NCBI GenBank assembly: GCA_965650335.1
Contig: CBFGOI010000013.1
Span: 1-64,000 of the forward strand
Source of the DNA: Paradesertivirga sp965650335
GTDB lineage: Bacteria; Bacteroidota; Bacteroidia; Sphingobacteriales; Sphingobacteriaceae
DNA: 64,000 bases
Reading direction: 5' to 3'
Shown here: in pieces, positions 28,181-36,721 of the stretch
How the letters are laid out: every line of letters starts with the position of its first letter
Numbering within the stretch: the stretch's first letter is position 1
Translations under genes and position numbers: made by a program
The notes under the pieces: generated by a model
Told to the model about the DNA's origin: nothing
The model's database searches: none
What the model saw: only the letters and a program-made list of their open reading frames with translations

Positions 28181-28875
28181 CTTACTAGTCGGAATTGAAT
28201 TATTGATAAAAGGATATATAAAAAAATAATTATCGGAACTGCGACAAATTTAAAGATTAAGATTAAAATAGCAGTCAAAATAATTAAAATGTATCGGTAA
28301 AGGTTGTCGTTGAAATTGAGGCTTTTAAACTTTAATGACATCAATGGGATCTCCATTACCAATAAGATACTCATCCCAAAGCTGAAAATAAAGAGGAAAA
28401 AAGCATTCAATATATAATTCTTGAGAAACACGTTGTCTCCTGAAACTATAAATGGTAGAGAGGCTATCAGTAAAGCATTAGCTGGTGTAGGTAACCCCAA
28501 AAAGCTTTCTTCCTGCCTGGTGTCTATATTGAACTTAGCCAGTCTCAACGCAGAAAATATCGCAATAATAAATGCGGAATAATTAATATACTGACTTAAT
28601 AGGCCTAATTGCGGTGCTTCCAGGAAAAGCTGGTAGATGATCACCGAAGGTAAAACTCCAAAGCTTACCACGTCCGCTAAAGAATCGAGTTCTTTACCGA
28701 TTTCAGAGTATGCTTTTAATAGTCTGGCGACAAACCCGTCGAAAAAATCTAAAACTGCTGCAGCAATAATGGCATATGAGGCAAAAATAAGATTTCCGTT
28801 AAATGCCATTACTATGCCTATGCATCCGCAAAGTAGGTTTAAACAGGTGATTGCATTGGGTATGTGTTTTCTCAT
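28177..28875 (-). CDS. pssA: CDP-diacylglycerol-serine O-phosphatidyltransferase
   Basis: A 232-residue integral membrane enzyme that makes phosphatidylserine, the precursor of phosphatidylethanolamine. The CDP-alcohol phosphotransferase motif D-x2-DG-x2-AR-x8-G-x3-D-x3-D is visible as DFFDGFVARLLKAYSEIGKE then LDSLAD (about residues 42-67). Seven to eight hydrophobic segments follow the usual pattern. It is transcribed ahead of purS with a four-base overlap and lies downstream of rho on the same strand, separated by a hairpin. Confidence 0.95.
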   Translation of the reverse strand: MRKHIPNAITCLNLLCGCIGIVMAFNGNLIFASYAIIAAAVLDFFDGFVARLLKAYSEIGKELDSLADVVSFGVLPSVIIYQLFLEAPQLGLLSQYINYSAFIIAIFSALRLAKFNIDTRQEESFLGLPTPANALLIASLPFIVSGDNVFLKNYILNAFFLFIFSFGMSILLVMEIPLMSLKFKSLNFNDNLYRYILIILTAILILIFKFVAVPIIIFLYILLSIIQFRLVR

Positions 28876-28887
28876 AGCAAAGAAACA

Positions 28888-28922
28888 AGAACAGCGACTA
28901 ATAAGTTCGGTCGCTGTTTTTG
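28888..28922 (-). terminator. Hairpin between rho and pssA
   Basis: AACAGCGAC (28890-28898) pairs with GTCGCTGTT (28910-28918). On the minus strand it follows the rho stop (28927) and is trailed by an interrupted T-rich tract. It probably ends or attenuates rho transcription before pssA. Confidence 0.6.
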
Positions 28923-28926
28923 TTTT

Positions 28927-30543
28927 TTATGAATTCATTGAAATCAGAAACTCGTCATTTGATTTAGTACCCCTCATTTGGCCAAGTAAAAATTCCATAG
29001 CTTCCTGGGAGTTCATATCTGCTAAATGATTGCGTAAAATCCAAACCCGCTGAAGGGTTTCTTTGTCATTTAACAGATCGTCTCTTCTGGTACTTGATGC
29101 AGTAATGTCGATTGCAGGGAAAATTCGTTTATTAGAAAGCTTACGATCTAACTGAAGTTCCATGTTACCGGTACCTTTAAATTCTTCAAAGATAACTTCG
29201 TCCATTTTTGATCCTGTATCAATTAAAGCCGTAGCTAAAATTGTCAATGATCCGCCATCTTCAATATTACGGGCTGCTCCGAAGAATCTTTTAGGTTTAT
29301 GCAGAGCATTCGCATCCACACCTCCGGATAATATTTTACCTGAGGCTGGTGCAACTGTATTGTAAGCTCTGGCTAAGCGTGTAATCGAATCTAATAGGAT
29401 AACTACATCGTGCCCGCACTCAACCATGCGTTTTGCTTTTTCTAAAACGATATTTGCTATTTTAACATGGCGTTCGGCCGGTTCATCAAATGTTGAAGAA
29501 ACCACTTCAGCGCGCACACTTCTGGCCATATCTGTAACCTCTTCCGGGCGCTCATCAATTAATAAAATGATCAGATAAACTTCCGGGTGATTTTTTGCAA
29601 TAGCGTTGGCAACATCTTTAAGTAAGATTGTTTTACCCGTTTTTGGCTGAGCTACAATTAAACCACGCTGACCTTTACCTATAGGGGTAAATAGATCCAT
29701 TATGCGTGTAGACTGATTGCTTACATCTGTAAACAGGTTCAGTTTTTCAGAAGGAAAGAGTGGTGTTAAGTAATCAAAAGGCACCCGATCTCTCACCTCT
29801 GCAGGGATTCTTCCATTTATAGCCTCCACCCTTACCAAAGGAAAATATTTTTCTCCTTCTTTAGGAGGTCTGATGCTTCCGCGAACAGTATCACCTGTTT
29901 TAAGTCCGAATAGCTTTATTTGAGATTGTGATACATAAATATCATCAGGGGAAGTGAGATAATTATAATCTGATGAGCGTAAGAAACCGTATCCATCAGG
30001 CATAATTTCTAAAACGCCCTCATTTGCAATTACATTATCAAAATCAAGATTTGTAGCAGGAGCAGGCTCCGCTGCCCGGGTTTCGCCCGGTCTCGGTACA
30101 TTGCCGCTACGTTTTTCAAATTTTTGAAAACGAGCTTCTGCAGGTTTAACTTCCCTTGTGGCGGAAGAGCCTTCTGCCGATTCAGCTACCGTTTCAGTTA
30201 CGGTGCTTTCTTCAGCTTCGTAAGAAGGTAGTTCATCCTCATCATGAGATGGAAAATCTAAATGAGGAGTCTCTTGCCTGGAAACAACATTACGTTGGGG
30301 TCCTTCCACTTTTGTTTTAACCGTTCTGATGCGTTTGCGAGGCTTTTCTTCTTCAGCTTCAGCTAGAGGTGCTTCTGCCGGAGTGGCATTTTGGCGAGCC
30401 GCTTCAATAAGCTCTTTCTGGGCTATTATTTTATTAATTAAGTCCTGTTTACGTAAACCGTCAGCGTTTTCAACGCCAAACGAGTGGGCAATCTCACGCA
30501 GCTCTGACACAAGCTTGTCGTTCAATTCATTAATATCTGCCAT
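28927..30543 (-). CDS. rho: Transcription termination factor Rho with long N-terminal insertion
   Basis: A 538-residue hexameric RNA helicase that ends transcription. It has a SAP-like N-terminal helical motif (KLVSELREIAHSFGVENADG), then a charged, Pro/Glu/Arg-rich low-complexity insertion from about residue 50 to 175, the OSB RNA-binding domain (EIMPDGYGFLRS near 188), and the ATPase core with Walker A AQPKTGKTILLK, VILLDSITRLARAYN and LSGGVDANAL. Bacteroidota Rho proteins carry such an insertion. It is divergent from pyrF across about 215 bases in which no clear attenuator was seen. Confidence 0.97.
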   Translation of the reverse strand: MADINELNDKLVSELREIAHSFGVENADGLRKQDLINKIIAQKELIEAARQNATPAEAPLAEAEEEKPRKRIRTVKTKVEGPQRNVVSRQETPHLDFPSHDEDELPSYEAEESTVTETVAESAEGSSATREVKPAEARFQKFEKRSGNVPRPGETRAAEPAPATNLDFDNVIANEGVLEIMPDGYGFLRSSDYNYLTSPDDIYVSQSQIKLFGLKTGDTVRGSIRPPKEGEKYFPLVRVEAINGRIPAEVRDRVPFDYLTPLFPSEKLNLFTDVSNQSTRIMDLFTPIGKGQRGLIVAQPKTGKTILLKDVANAIAKNHPEVYLIILLIDERPEEVTDMARSVRAEVVSSTFDEPAERHVKIANIVLEKAKRMVECGHDVVILLDSITRLARAYNTVAPASGKILSGGVDANALHKPKRFFGAARNIEDGGSLTILATALIDTGSKMDEVIFEEFKGTGNMELQLDRKLSNKRIFPAIDITASSTRRDDLLNDKETLQRVWILRNHLADMNSQEAMEFLLGQMRGTKSNDEFLISMNS

Positions 30544-30758
30544 TCAATTGAAATATTTTATAGGATTTTATTTTTGTAAGAGTATATCCAGACCAGGGAA
30601 AAAAATAATTGTGTTAAGAAATACAAAGATTTTTCCTTTTGAGAGGATAACATTTGAGATAACGTCACAATTTTACTGCATTATATTGAATTAAACAAAA
30701 ATTTAATTTTTATTTTTTCACAGATTATGTTTTGGTTACTTTGAGGCCACATAAAAAT

Positions 30759-31586
30759 ATGGATCGTAAAGAACTCGTAAATCAGATAAAGCTAAAGAAA
30801 TCATTCCTTTGCATTGGACTTGATACAGACATTAACAAAATTCCGAAGCATTTGCTTGAATTCAATGATCCTGTTTTTGAGTTTAATAAACAAATTATCG
30901 ATGCAACTAAGGATTTTTGCGTCTCTTATAAAATAAATACAGCTTTTTATGAGTCACGTGGAATAAAAGGCTGGCAGAGTCTGGTGAAAACCTGGCAGTA
31001 TCTACCGAAAGACTGTTTTTCTATTGCTGACGCAAAACGTGGCGATATTGGAAACACCTCCGAAATGTATGCTTCTGCTTTTTTCGATGAGGATTCTTCT
31101 GAAATGAGTTTCGATTCAATTACTGTAGCACCGTATATGGGGGCAGATTCTGTGAAACCTTTTCTGAAGTTTAAAGATAAGTGGGTTATTCTGCTTGCTT
31201 TAACTTCGAATGAAGGAAGTAAAGACTTTCAAAATTTATCTGTTGGATCAGAGATGTTATTCGAGAAAGTAGTTCAAAAGGCTGGCGAATGGGCAAACGA
31301 CGAGAAAATGATGTTTGTTGTTGGCGCTACCCGCGGCGAAGCCTTTCTCAACATTAGAAAATATGCTTCGTCTCATTTTTTGTTAGTTCCCGGAGTTGGT
31401 GCCCAGGGGGGAAGTTTGGAAGAAGTGTGTAAATATGGGATGAATAAAGATTGTGGATTATTGGTAAATTCTTCGCGTGCTGTCATCTATGCCTCTTCCG
31501 GGAGAGATTTTGCTGAAGCTGCAAGAAACGAAGCGCAGAAAATTCAGATAGAAATGAAAAATGCTTTAAAGGGTATTTGGGATTAA
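30759..31586 (+). CDS. pyrF: Orotidine-5'-phosphate decarboxylase, type 2
   Basis: A 275-residue enzyme that converts OMP to UMP, the last step of de novo pyrimidine synthesis. The catalytic motif DAKRGDIGNTS (about residue 88) marks the type 2 (longer) subfamily, with CIGLDTD near the N-terminus and LVPGVGAQGG near residue 210 for phosphate binding. The frame is open nine codons upstream (a GTG/TTG region at 30732), but the ATG at 30759 matches the family N-terminus. It is monocistronic. Confidence 0.96.
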   Translation: MDRKELVNQIKLKKSFLCIGLDTDINKIPKHLLEFNDPVFEFNKQIIDATKDFCVSYKINTAFYESRGIKGWQSLVKTWQYLPKDCFSIADAKRGDIGNTSEMYASAFFDEDSSEMSFDSITVAPYMGADSVKPFLKFKDKWVILLALTSNEGSKDFQNLSVGSEMLFEKVVQKAGEWANDEKMMFVVGATRGEAFLNIRKYASSHFLLVPGVGAQGGSLEEVCKYGMNKDCGLLVNSSRAVIYASSGRDFAEAARNEAQKIQIEMKNALKGIWD

Positions 31587-31762
31587 GTTAATAGATATAG
31601 TCCTTCACTTGGCTCAGGCAGCTCGTATTCTTTCGAATTGTTATTGTTAACATTCTCATCATTGATACAATAAATATCATCAAGCGAGGATCTTGGCCGA
31701 CATCGAATTGCTTCATATTAGGCTCATAGGAAATTGTTGGCTACAAATTTTTGTTTAATACT

Positions 31763-31770
31763 TAATTTTG
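31763..31770 (+). promoter_or_regulatory. Candidate -7 element TAATTTTG for the MG2-type gene
   Basis: TAATTTTG matches TAnnTTTG, with a TTTG only nine bases upstream and none at N19. It lies about 95 bases before the ATG at 31865. The rest of the 278-base gap after pyrF shows no gene or clear hairpin. Confidence 0.4.
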
Positions 31771-31864
31771 TACTTTTCCGAAGAAATTTTGGCTGCGATT
31801 TCCAGTAGCCAGAGTAGCGTTTATCTATCCCATTGCAATGAACCTAATTGATATCATATAATAT

Positions 31865-34297
31865 ATGAAGCTATCTAACCTATTCCTGTCTCTTTTTTTG
31901 TCTGTATTTTTCTTTAATGGTTATTCGCAGCAAACTCCTCTATCTAACACCTCTGGTAAAAGAACAAGCGTGTTTTTCGAAAAAGCTTATGTTTTTACCG
32001 ATAGAAGTTATTATTCCGCTGGGGATGATATTTGGTACAGTGCTTTTCTGGTAAACGCCCAAACAAATGCTCTAACTTCAACAACTAATAATCTATATGT
32101 GGAGCTTATCTCGCCAGTATCTGAATTAGTTCAACGGAAGACAATACGCTTGAACGATGGTCTGGGCAAAGGAGATTTTAAGTTAGGTGACTCCATTCCG
32201 TCCGGTAAATACCGCTTGAGGGCATATACAAACTGGATGCGAAATTTTGATGACAAGTTTTTCTTTGAGAAGGAAATAACCGTACTGGGAGGAATTATGT
32301 CCAAATCAGCATCTTTGGCAGAGAACAAACCCGAAGTTATTAATTTTTTTCCCGAGGGAGGATCTATGGTAGAGGGCGTTTCAGGAATCGTGGCTTTTAA
32401 AGCAGAAGGTAGTAAGGGGAAAGGCCTGTCGGCCGAAGGTACTATCGAGGCTGAAGATGGTGCTGCTATAACTCCTTTTAAAACGAGCTTTAATGGGATG
32501 GGCAGGTTTCTTATACAGCCAGAAGCGGGTAAAAAATATTTTGCAAAAGGAACATATGGCAATGGTAAGGTATTTAGAATAATGCTTCCAATAGCATTAA
32601 CATCGGGCTATGGCCTGTATGTGAGGCAAGGAGATTCTGCCTTTACTGTAAATATCAAAACCAACGAGCAGACATCTTCTACACTTATTAACAAAAAGGT
32701 TTTAGCTGTCGTGAAAAGCAAGGGCAAAACGTATCATGCCGTAAATGTTCCGTTGAGCGCTTTACATACAGTTTTTCTTATTCCGAAAAGTGGTTTGCCT
32801 TCAGGAATTAATACTTTAACAATTTACGATGAGAAGGGTCGCCCCACTTGTGAAAGACTTTTATATGTAGAAGATAAAGGTGCGCCGATATTGTCTGTGA
32901 CGACAGATAGAACATTTTATAATCCTAAAGAAAAAGCAACGATACGAATCAAAACAACTGCCAATAGCCGTCCGGTAAAAGCAAATTTAGCTCTGGCAGT
33001 GGTGGATGCGAGTTTAATTCCTGATGATCTGCAAGGTAATATTGTATCGTATCTGAACCTCCAATCAGAATTAAAGGGAGAAATTGAGAATCCCGGTCAA
33101 TATTTCGATCTAAAGAATGATGCCAGAAGTAGTCAGCTCGATCTATTGCTTTTATGCTCTGGTTGGAGAGACTTTTTGTGGAAACGCTTAACAGAAAAGC
33201 CTATTAACATAAGTTTTAATGCGGAGAAAGGCATCACAGTTGCCGGAAGAGTTCAGCAGAAGTTTAAGGAACAAGGCCTGGCAAATGCAAATATTACATT
33301 ATCGGCTTTTTCAGCTCGAGGAAATAAAATTTTCATGACACAGAGTGATCCAGAAGGTAAGTTTTATGTAGATGGTATTAATCTGTACGGATATCAACCG
33401 GTGAAAATAACCGCAGTAAATAGCAAAGCTCAAAAACAAGGTTATTTATTTCTAGATACGGTAGCAAGCAGCAGTTATCCCGCCATTTATAAATATCAGG
33501 CCTTCTCGGATTCGACAGGCCATACAAAAATGATCAAGGAAATGGAGAGGCGGAATCAGTTAATAAGTAATCACCGATTATCAGATACAATTGCTTTAAA
33601 TGAAGTCATTGTTAAATCAAGTAGTAAAAATCTTGTTTTAAGAGATATTGTTGCTAGCGATTTTGGCTATAAAGAAGATGAATTTACCATCCTTCCGTCC
33701 GATCACAGCTACAGAAATCTTGAGCATTTTTTGTTACATAGATTAAATTACAATAGTTCTATTGTTAGTCCGTCTCTCAGACAAGATAGTGCTGGCGATG
33801 TTAATTATAGGCAAACATTTCCGCGTTTGATTGTAAATGGCAAACAATTGCCTTATTCGGACGATGACCCACCTCAAATGATTCAGGATTACATCGACCT
33901 TTATTATGGATTGAGCATGGATAAGGTAAAGTACGTAAAGGCGAAAAGGATGGTGGGAATGGATCAAAATTCTGGCCGGACAAAAGAAGTTTTTGTGCTT
34001 TACCTAACAGTTGATATGAGCGCTATAAGAGGAGAAGAAGCAGGTGTTATTAACCGCGAAGTTCAAGGTTACTATGAATCGCGGATTTTTTATGAGCCTC
34101 GGTACCTTGCTCCAAATTCTCGGCCCGACGTTCGAACCACTATTCACTGGCAGCCTCTTATCGCTACCAACAACAACGGTGAGGCTATAATAACCTACTA
34201 CAATGCGGACCCAAAATCAAAGATAAAGATCGTGGCAGAAGGAATAAGCGGCGACGGGGTTCCTTTAGCTGGCTCTGCTGAATACGACGTCAAATAA
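31865..34297 (+). CDS. Large secreted protein with MG2 (macroglobulin-like) domain
   Basis: An 810-residue secreted protein with a Sec signal (MKLSNLFLSLFLSVFFFNGYSQ). Near residues 35-140 it has the MG2-like start found in alpha-2-macroglobulin relatives: EKAYVFTDRSYYSAGDDIWY and SGKYRLRAYTNWMRNF. A second such segment (TTDRTFYNPKEKATIRI) starts near 350. About residue 570 there is LNEVIVKSSSKN, a stretch common at the end of carboxypeptidase-like or plug-type domains. No thioester motif was seen. Relatives are common in Bacteroidota near TonB systems; the role is unknown. It is monocistronic. Confidence 0.8.
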   Translation: MKLSNLFLSLFLSVFFFNGYSQQTPLSNTSGKRTSVFFEKAYVFTDRSYYSAGDDIWYSAFLVNAQTNALTSTTNNLYVELISPVSELVQRKTIRLNDGLGKGDFKLGDSIPSGKYRLRAYTNWMRNFDDKFFFEKEITVLGGIMSKSASLAENKPEVINFFPEGGSMVEGVSGIVAFKAEGSKGKGLSAEGTIEAEDGAAITPFKTSFNGMGRFLIQPEAGKKYFAKGTYGNGKVFRIMLPIALTSGYGLYVRQGDSAFTVNIKTNEQTSSTLINKKVLAVVKSKGKTYHAVNVPLSALHTVFLIPKSGLPSGINTLTIYDEKGRPTCERLLYVEDKGAPILSVTTDRTFYNPKEKATIRIKTTANSRPVKANLALAVVDASLIPDDLQGNIVSYLNLQSELKGEIENPGQYFDLKNDARSSQLDLLLLCSGWRDFLWKRLTEKPINISFNAEKGITVAGRVQQKFKEQGLANANITLSAFSARGNKIFMTQSDPEGKFYVDGINLYGYQPVKITAVNSKAQKQGYLFLDTVASSSYPAIYKYQAFSDSTGHTKMIKEMERRNQLISNHRLSDTIALNEVIVKSSSKNLVLRDIVASDFGYKEDEFTILPSDHSYRNLEHFLLHRLNYNSSIVSPSLRQDSAGDVNYRQTFPRLIVNGKQLPYSDDDPPQMIQDYIDLYYGLSMDKVKYVKAKRMVGMDQNSGRTKEVFVLYLTVDMSAIRGEEAGVINREVQGYYESRIFYEPRYLAPNSRPDVRTTIHWQPLIATNNNGEAIITYYNADPKSKIKIVAEGISGDGVPLAGSAEYDVK

Positions 34298-34411
34298 GGA
34301 AGATTAACAATGCCGATTTTCGATGCATCTGAAGGAAAAGTTTGGCCAGAAAACAAGTTCTAAGCGGGTGATGAAAAAAGCTTAGAAGTTTTGTTTTTAT
34401 TTCTATTTTTA

Positions 34412-35698
34412 ATGATGCCTTTCTATGAAGACTTCTTATTTTATGTGTGGCAATTCAAAGTGTTTAGCCAGAAAGATTTAAAAACAGTTGATAATCTACC
34501 GATCCATTTAGTCCATTCAGGAGTATTGAACAAAAATGCGGGTCCGGACTTTGAGCATGCAAACCTTAGAATTGGTGAGACTGAATGGATTGGTAATGTA
34601 GAAATACACATTAAATCGTCGGATTGGTTGCGTCATAACCACCTCGATGATAAAGCCTATAATAACGTTATCTTGCACGTGGTGTATGAATACGATACGC
34701 CTGTGTTTCGGAATGATGGAACTGAAATACCTACCCTTGAAATCAAGCCTTATATCTATCCTGATGTAGAGAACCATTACAAGATACTGATGCAGAATTT
34801 AAACTGGATTCCCTGTGAGAAGCACATTGCTCAAGTTGACGATTTGCGTATGGAGAGCTGGCTTTTGCGCATGTTAATAGAACGGTTTGAAGCCAAGTCT
34901 GACCAGTTCTCTGAAATTTTAAGAGAGTACAAGGGCAGTTGGGACGATGTTTTTTACATATCTCTTGCTAGGAATTTTGGTTTTAAAACCAATGCATTGC
35001 CTTTTGAAATGCTTGCCCGTTCGCTTCCGCAACAGATTTTGGCAAAACACAAGAATAATGCCCTGCAGATTGAAGCCCTGATATTTGGACAGGCGGGTTT
35101 TTTGGAGGATGAGCTAGATGATGAATTTCACTCAAAGCTGGCCAATGAATATCGCTTTTTAAAAGTGAAATATAATCTAAAGCCTATTGACAAATATTTA
35201 TGGAAGTTTTTGCGTCTCAGACCACAAAATTTCCCAACCTTGCGTTTGGCGCAATTTTCAGCTCTTGTTCTTCAATCAAGTCACCTGTTCTCTAAAATGG
35301 TTGAAATAAACGATCCCAAGATAATAGCAAGTTTGTTTAAAAACCTCCCGGTGTCTGACTATTGGTCTAAGCATTATCGTTTTGGGGTAGGCGCCGAAGG
35401 TGTTTCTGGTCAACTGGGTAGCTCTTCAATAAATAACATACTGCTCAATTCGGTAGCGCATACTTTATTTACCTATGGAAAGTTTATAGATAACGATATA
35501 ATAAAAGACCGGGCTTTAAGTTTATTAGAAATTATACCTTTTGAAGAAAATCAAATTACTCAAAAGTTTATCGAGATAGGAGTTAAAAAGGGAAAGTCTG
35601 ACAGGTCGCAGGCTCTCCTTCATTTAAAAAATACGTACTGCGATCTAAAAAAATGTTTAAATTGTGCCATTGGTATAAAACTTGTAAACCCTAATTGA
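34412..35698 (+). CDS. DUF2851 family protein
   Basis: A protein of about 428 residues from the ATG at 34412 (or 34415). The frame extends to 34391, but the hydrophobic lead that would add is not typical. Recognised by IHLVHSGVLNKNAGPDFEHA, IGNVEIHIKSSDWLRHNH and HVVYEYDTPVFR near the N-terminus, the hallmarks of DUF2851, a Bacteroidota/Chlorobi family of unknown function. The N-terminal region somewhat resembles a nuclease-like fold, which is a guess. A PspC-type gene begins one base after its stop. Confidence 0.88.
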   Translation: MMPFYEDFLFYVWQFKVFSQKDLKTVDNLPIHLVHSGVLNKNAGPDFEHANLRIGETEWIGNVEIHIKSSDWLRHNHLDDKAYNNVILHVVYEYDTPVFRNDGTEIPTLEIKPYIYPDVENHYKILMQNLNWIPCEKHIAQVDDLRMESWLLRMLIERFEAKSDQFSEILREYKGSWDDVFYISLARNFGFKTNALPFEMLARSLPQQILAKHKNNALQIEALIFGQAGFLEDELDDEFHSKLANEYRFLKVKYNLKPIDKYLWKFLRLRPQNFPTLRLAQFSALVLQSSHLFSKMVEINDPKIIASLFKNLPVSDYWSKHYRFGVGAEGVSGQLGSSSINNILLNSVAHTLFTYGKFIDNDIIKDRALSLLEIIPFEENQITQKFIEIGVKKGKSDRSQALLHLKNTYCDLKKCLNCAIGIKLVNPN

Positions 35699-35699
35699 T

Positions 35700-35921
35700 A
35701 TGCTACAGAAAATATTGGGTTATTTTGAAAAACAATCATTCGGCGTCTGTACGTACATAGGCGAACGATTTGACATGTCAACTTCCAAGTTAAGGCTGTT
35801 TTTTATCTATATATCTGTCCTTTCAGTAGGTTTTCCATTAATATTCTATTTTTTTGCAGCCTTTGTTCTTGGTTTTAAGAACTACGTGAAAAGGATAAAA
35901 ACTTCTATCTGGGATTTTTAA
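35700..35921 (+). CDS. PspC-domain small membrane protein
   Basis: A 73-residue protein with the PspC-like N-terminus FGVCTYIGERFDMSTSKLRL and a single long hydrophobic segment (about residues 34-57). PspC domains sense or respond to membrane stress in the phage-shock system, but these short single-domain forms in Bacteroidota are uncharacterised. It starts one base after the DUF2851 stop, so the two are co-translated. Convergent with the ankyrin gene, one base apart. Confidence 0.85.
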   Translation: MLQKILGYFEKQSFGVCTYIGERFDMSTSKLRLFFIYISVLSVGFPLIFYFFAAFVLGFKNYVKRIKTSIWDF

Positions 35922-36575
35922 TCAGGATAAAATTTTAGCTAATTCATTAAAGCCAGCCAGTGAAGCAAGATCAGCAGGTGTTTTTCCATCCTCTGTTGTA
36001 GAGTGTACGTTTGCTCCTGCTTCCAGTAATAGTATAATCAGTTCAATATTCCCGTGTTGAGCGGCGGAATGTAAAGGGGTAACTCCTGATATCTGTCGCA
36101 CATTTACATCGGCACCAGCTTCAAGAAGAATTTTCGCGATATCGGTATTATTAGCAGCTACCGCAGATTGAATGGGATATACATTATAACCATTTTGCGA
36201 GCAAGTGTTTACTTCGGCGCCTTTTAAAAGAAGATACCTGGCCGAATCTTCATGCCCGAAGTAGCAGGCTAAGCCGAGCGGTGTGAAACCATCGTCAGAA
36301 AAGCTATTGATTAAATCTGGATTCGTATAAATATTGCTTGCCAGGCTGTCAAATTTGCCTGTCGCAGCAGATTCATAGATGTCAGGATCTTTAATGAACT
36401 TTAAAATGGTTTCGGATATCTCCGGTTTTTTATAATAACAGGATAATAATAATGGAGATACCTTTAAACTGGTTCTACCATGTGCAAGGTCGGGCTTTAA
36501 ACTTAACAATTCTTTCAGAGCAGTATTGTTGCCTGTTTGAATATATTCTTCTACTAAATATTCTTCGTCGTTCAT
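35922..36575 (-). CDS. Ankyrin-repeat protein
   Basis: A 217-residue cytoplasmic-type protein without a signal peptide. Four or so ankyrin repeats are visible in the C-terminal two thirds: DGFTPLGLACYFGHEDSARY, NGYNVYPIQSAVAANNTDIA, SGVTPLHSAAQHGNIELIIL and DGKTPADLASLAGFNELAKI. Ankyrin repeats bind proteins; the partner is unknown. It converges with the PspC gene and is divergent from ftsK. Confidence 0.92.
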   Translation of the reverse strand: MNDEEYLVEEYIQTGNNTALKELLSLKPDLAHGRTSLKVSPLLLSCYYKKPEISETILKFIKDPDIYESAATGKFDSLASNIYTNPDLINSFSDDGFTPLGLACYFGHEDSARYLLLKGAEVNTCSQNGYNVYPIQSAVAANNTDIAKILLEAGADVNVRQISGVTPLHSAAQHGNIELIILLLEAGANVHSTTEDGKTPADLASLAGFNELAKILS

Positions 36576-36690
36576 GTTTTATATCACTAAATTAGTATTT
36601 ATTATTATTTCCTGAAATTTCGTTGTTGCTTTAAATGTATTCGGTACAAGAAATTAATAAAGGATGTGAATACAGATAAGAGATATACAT

Positions 36691-36698
36691 TATATTTG
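36691..36698 (+). promoter_or_regulatory. -7 element TATATTTG for ftsK
   Basis: TATATTTG matches TAnnTTTG exactly, 23 bases before the ftsK ATG, giving a leader of about 17-20 bases. No TTTG is at the -33 spacing. Confidence 0.5.
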
Positions 36699-36721
36699 TC
36701 GGGATAATACCATCGAACTAA

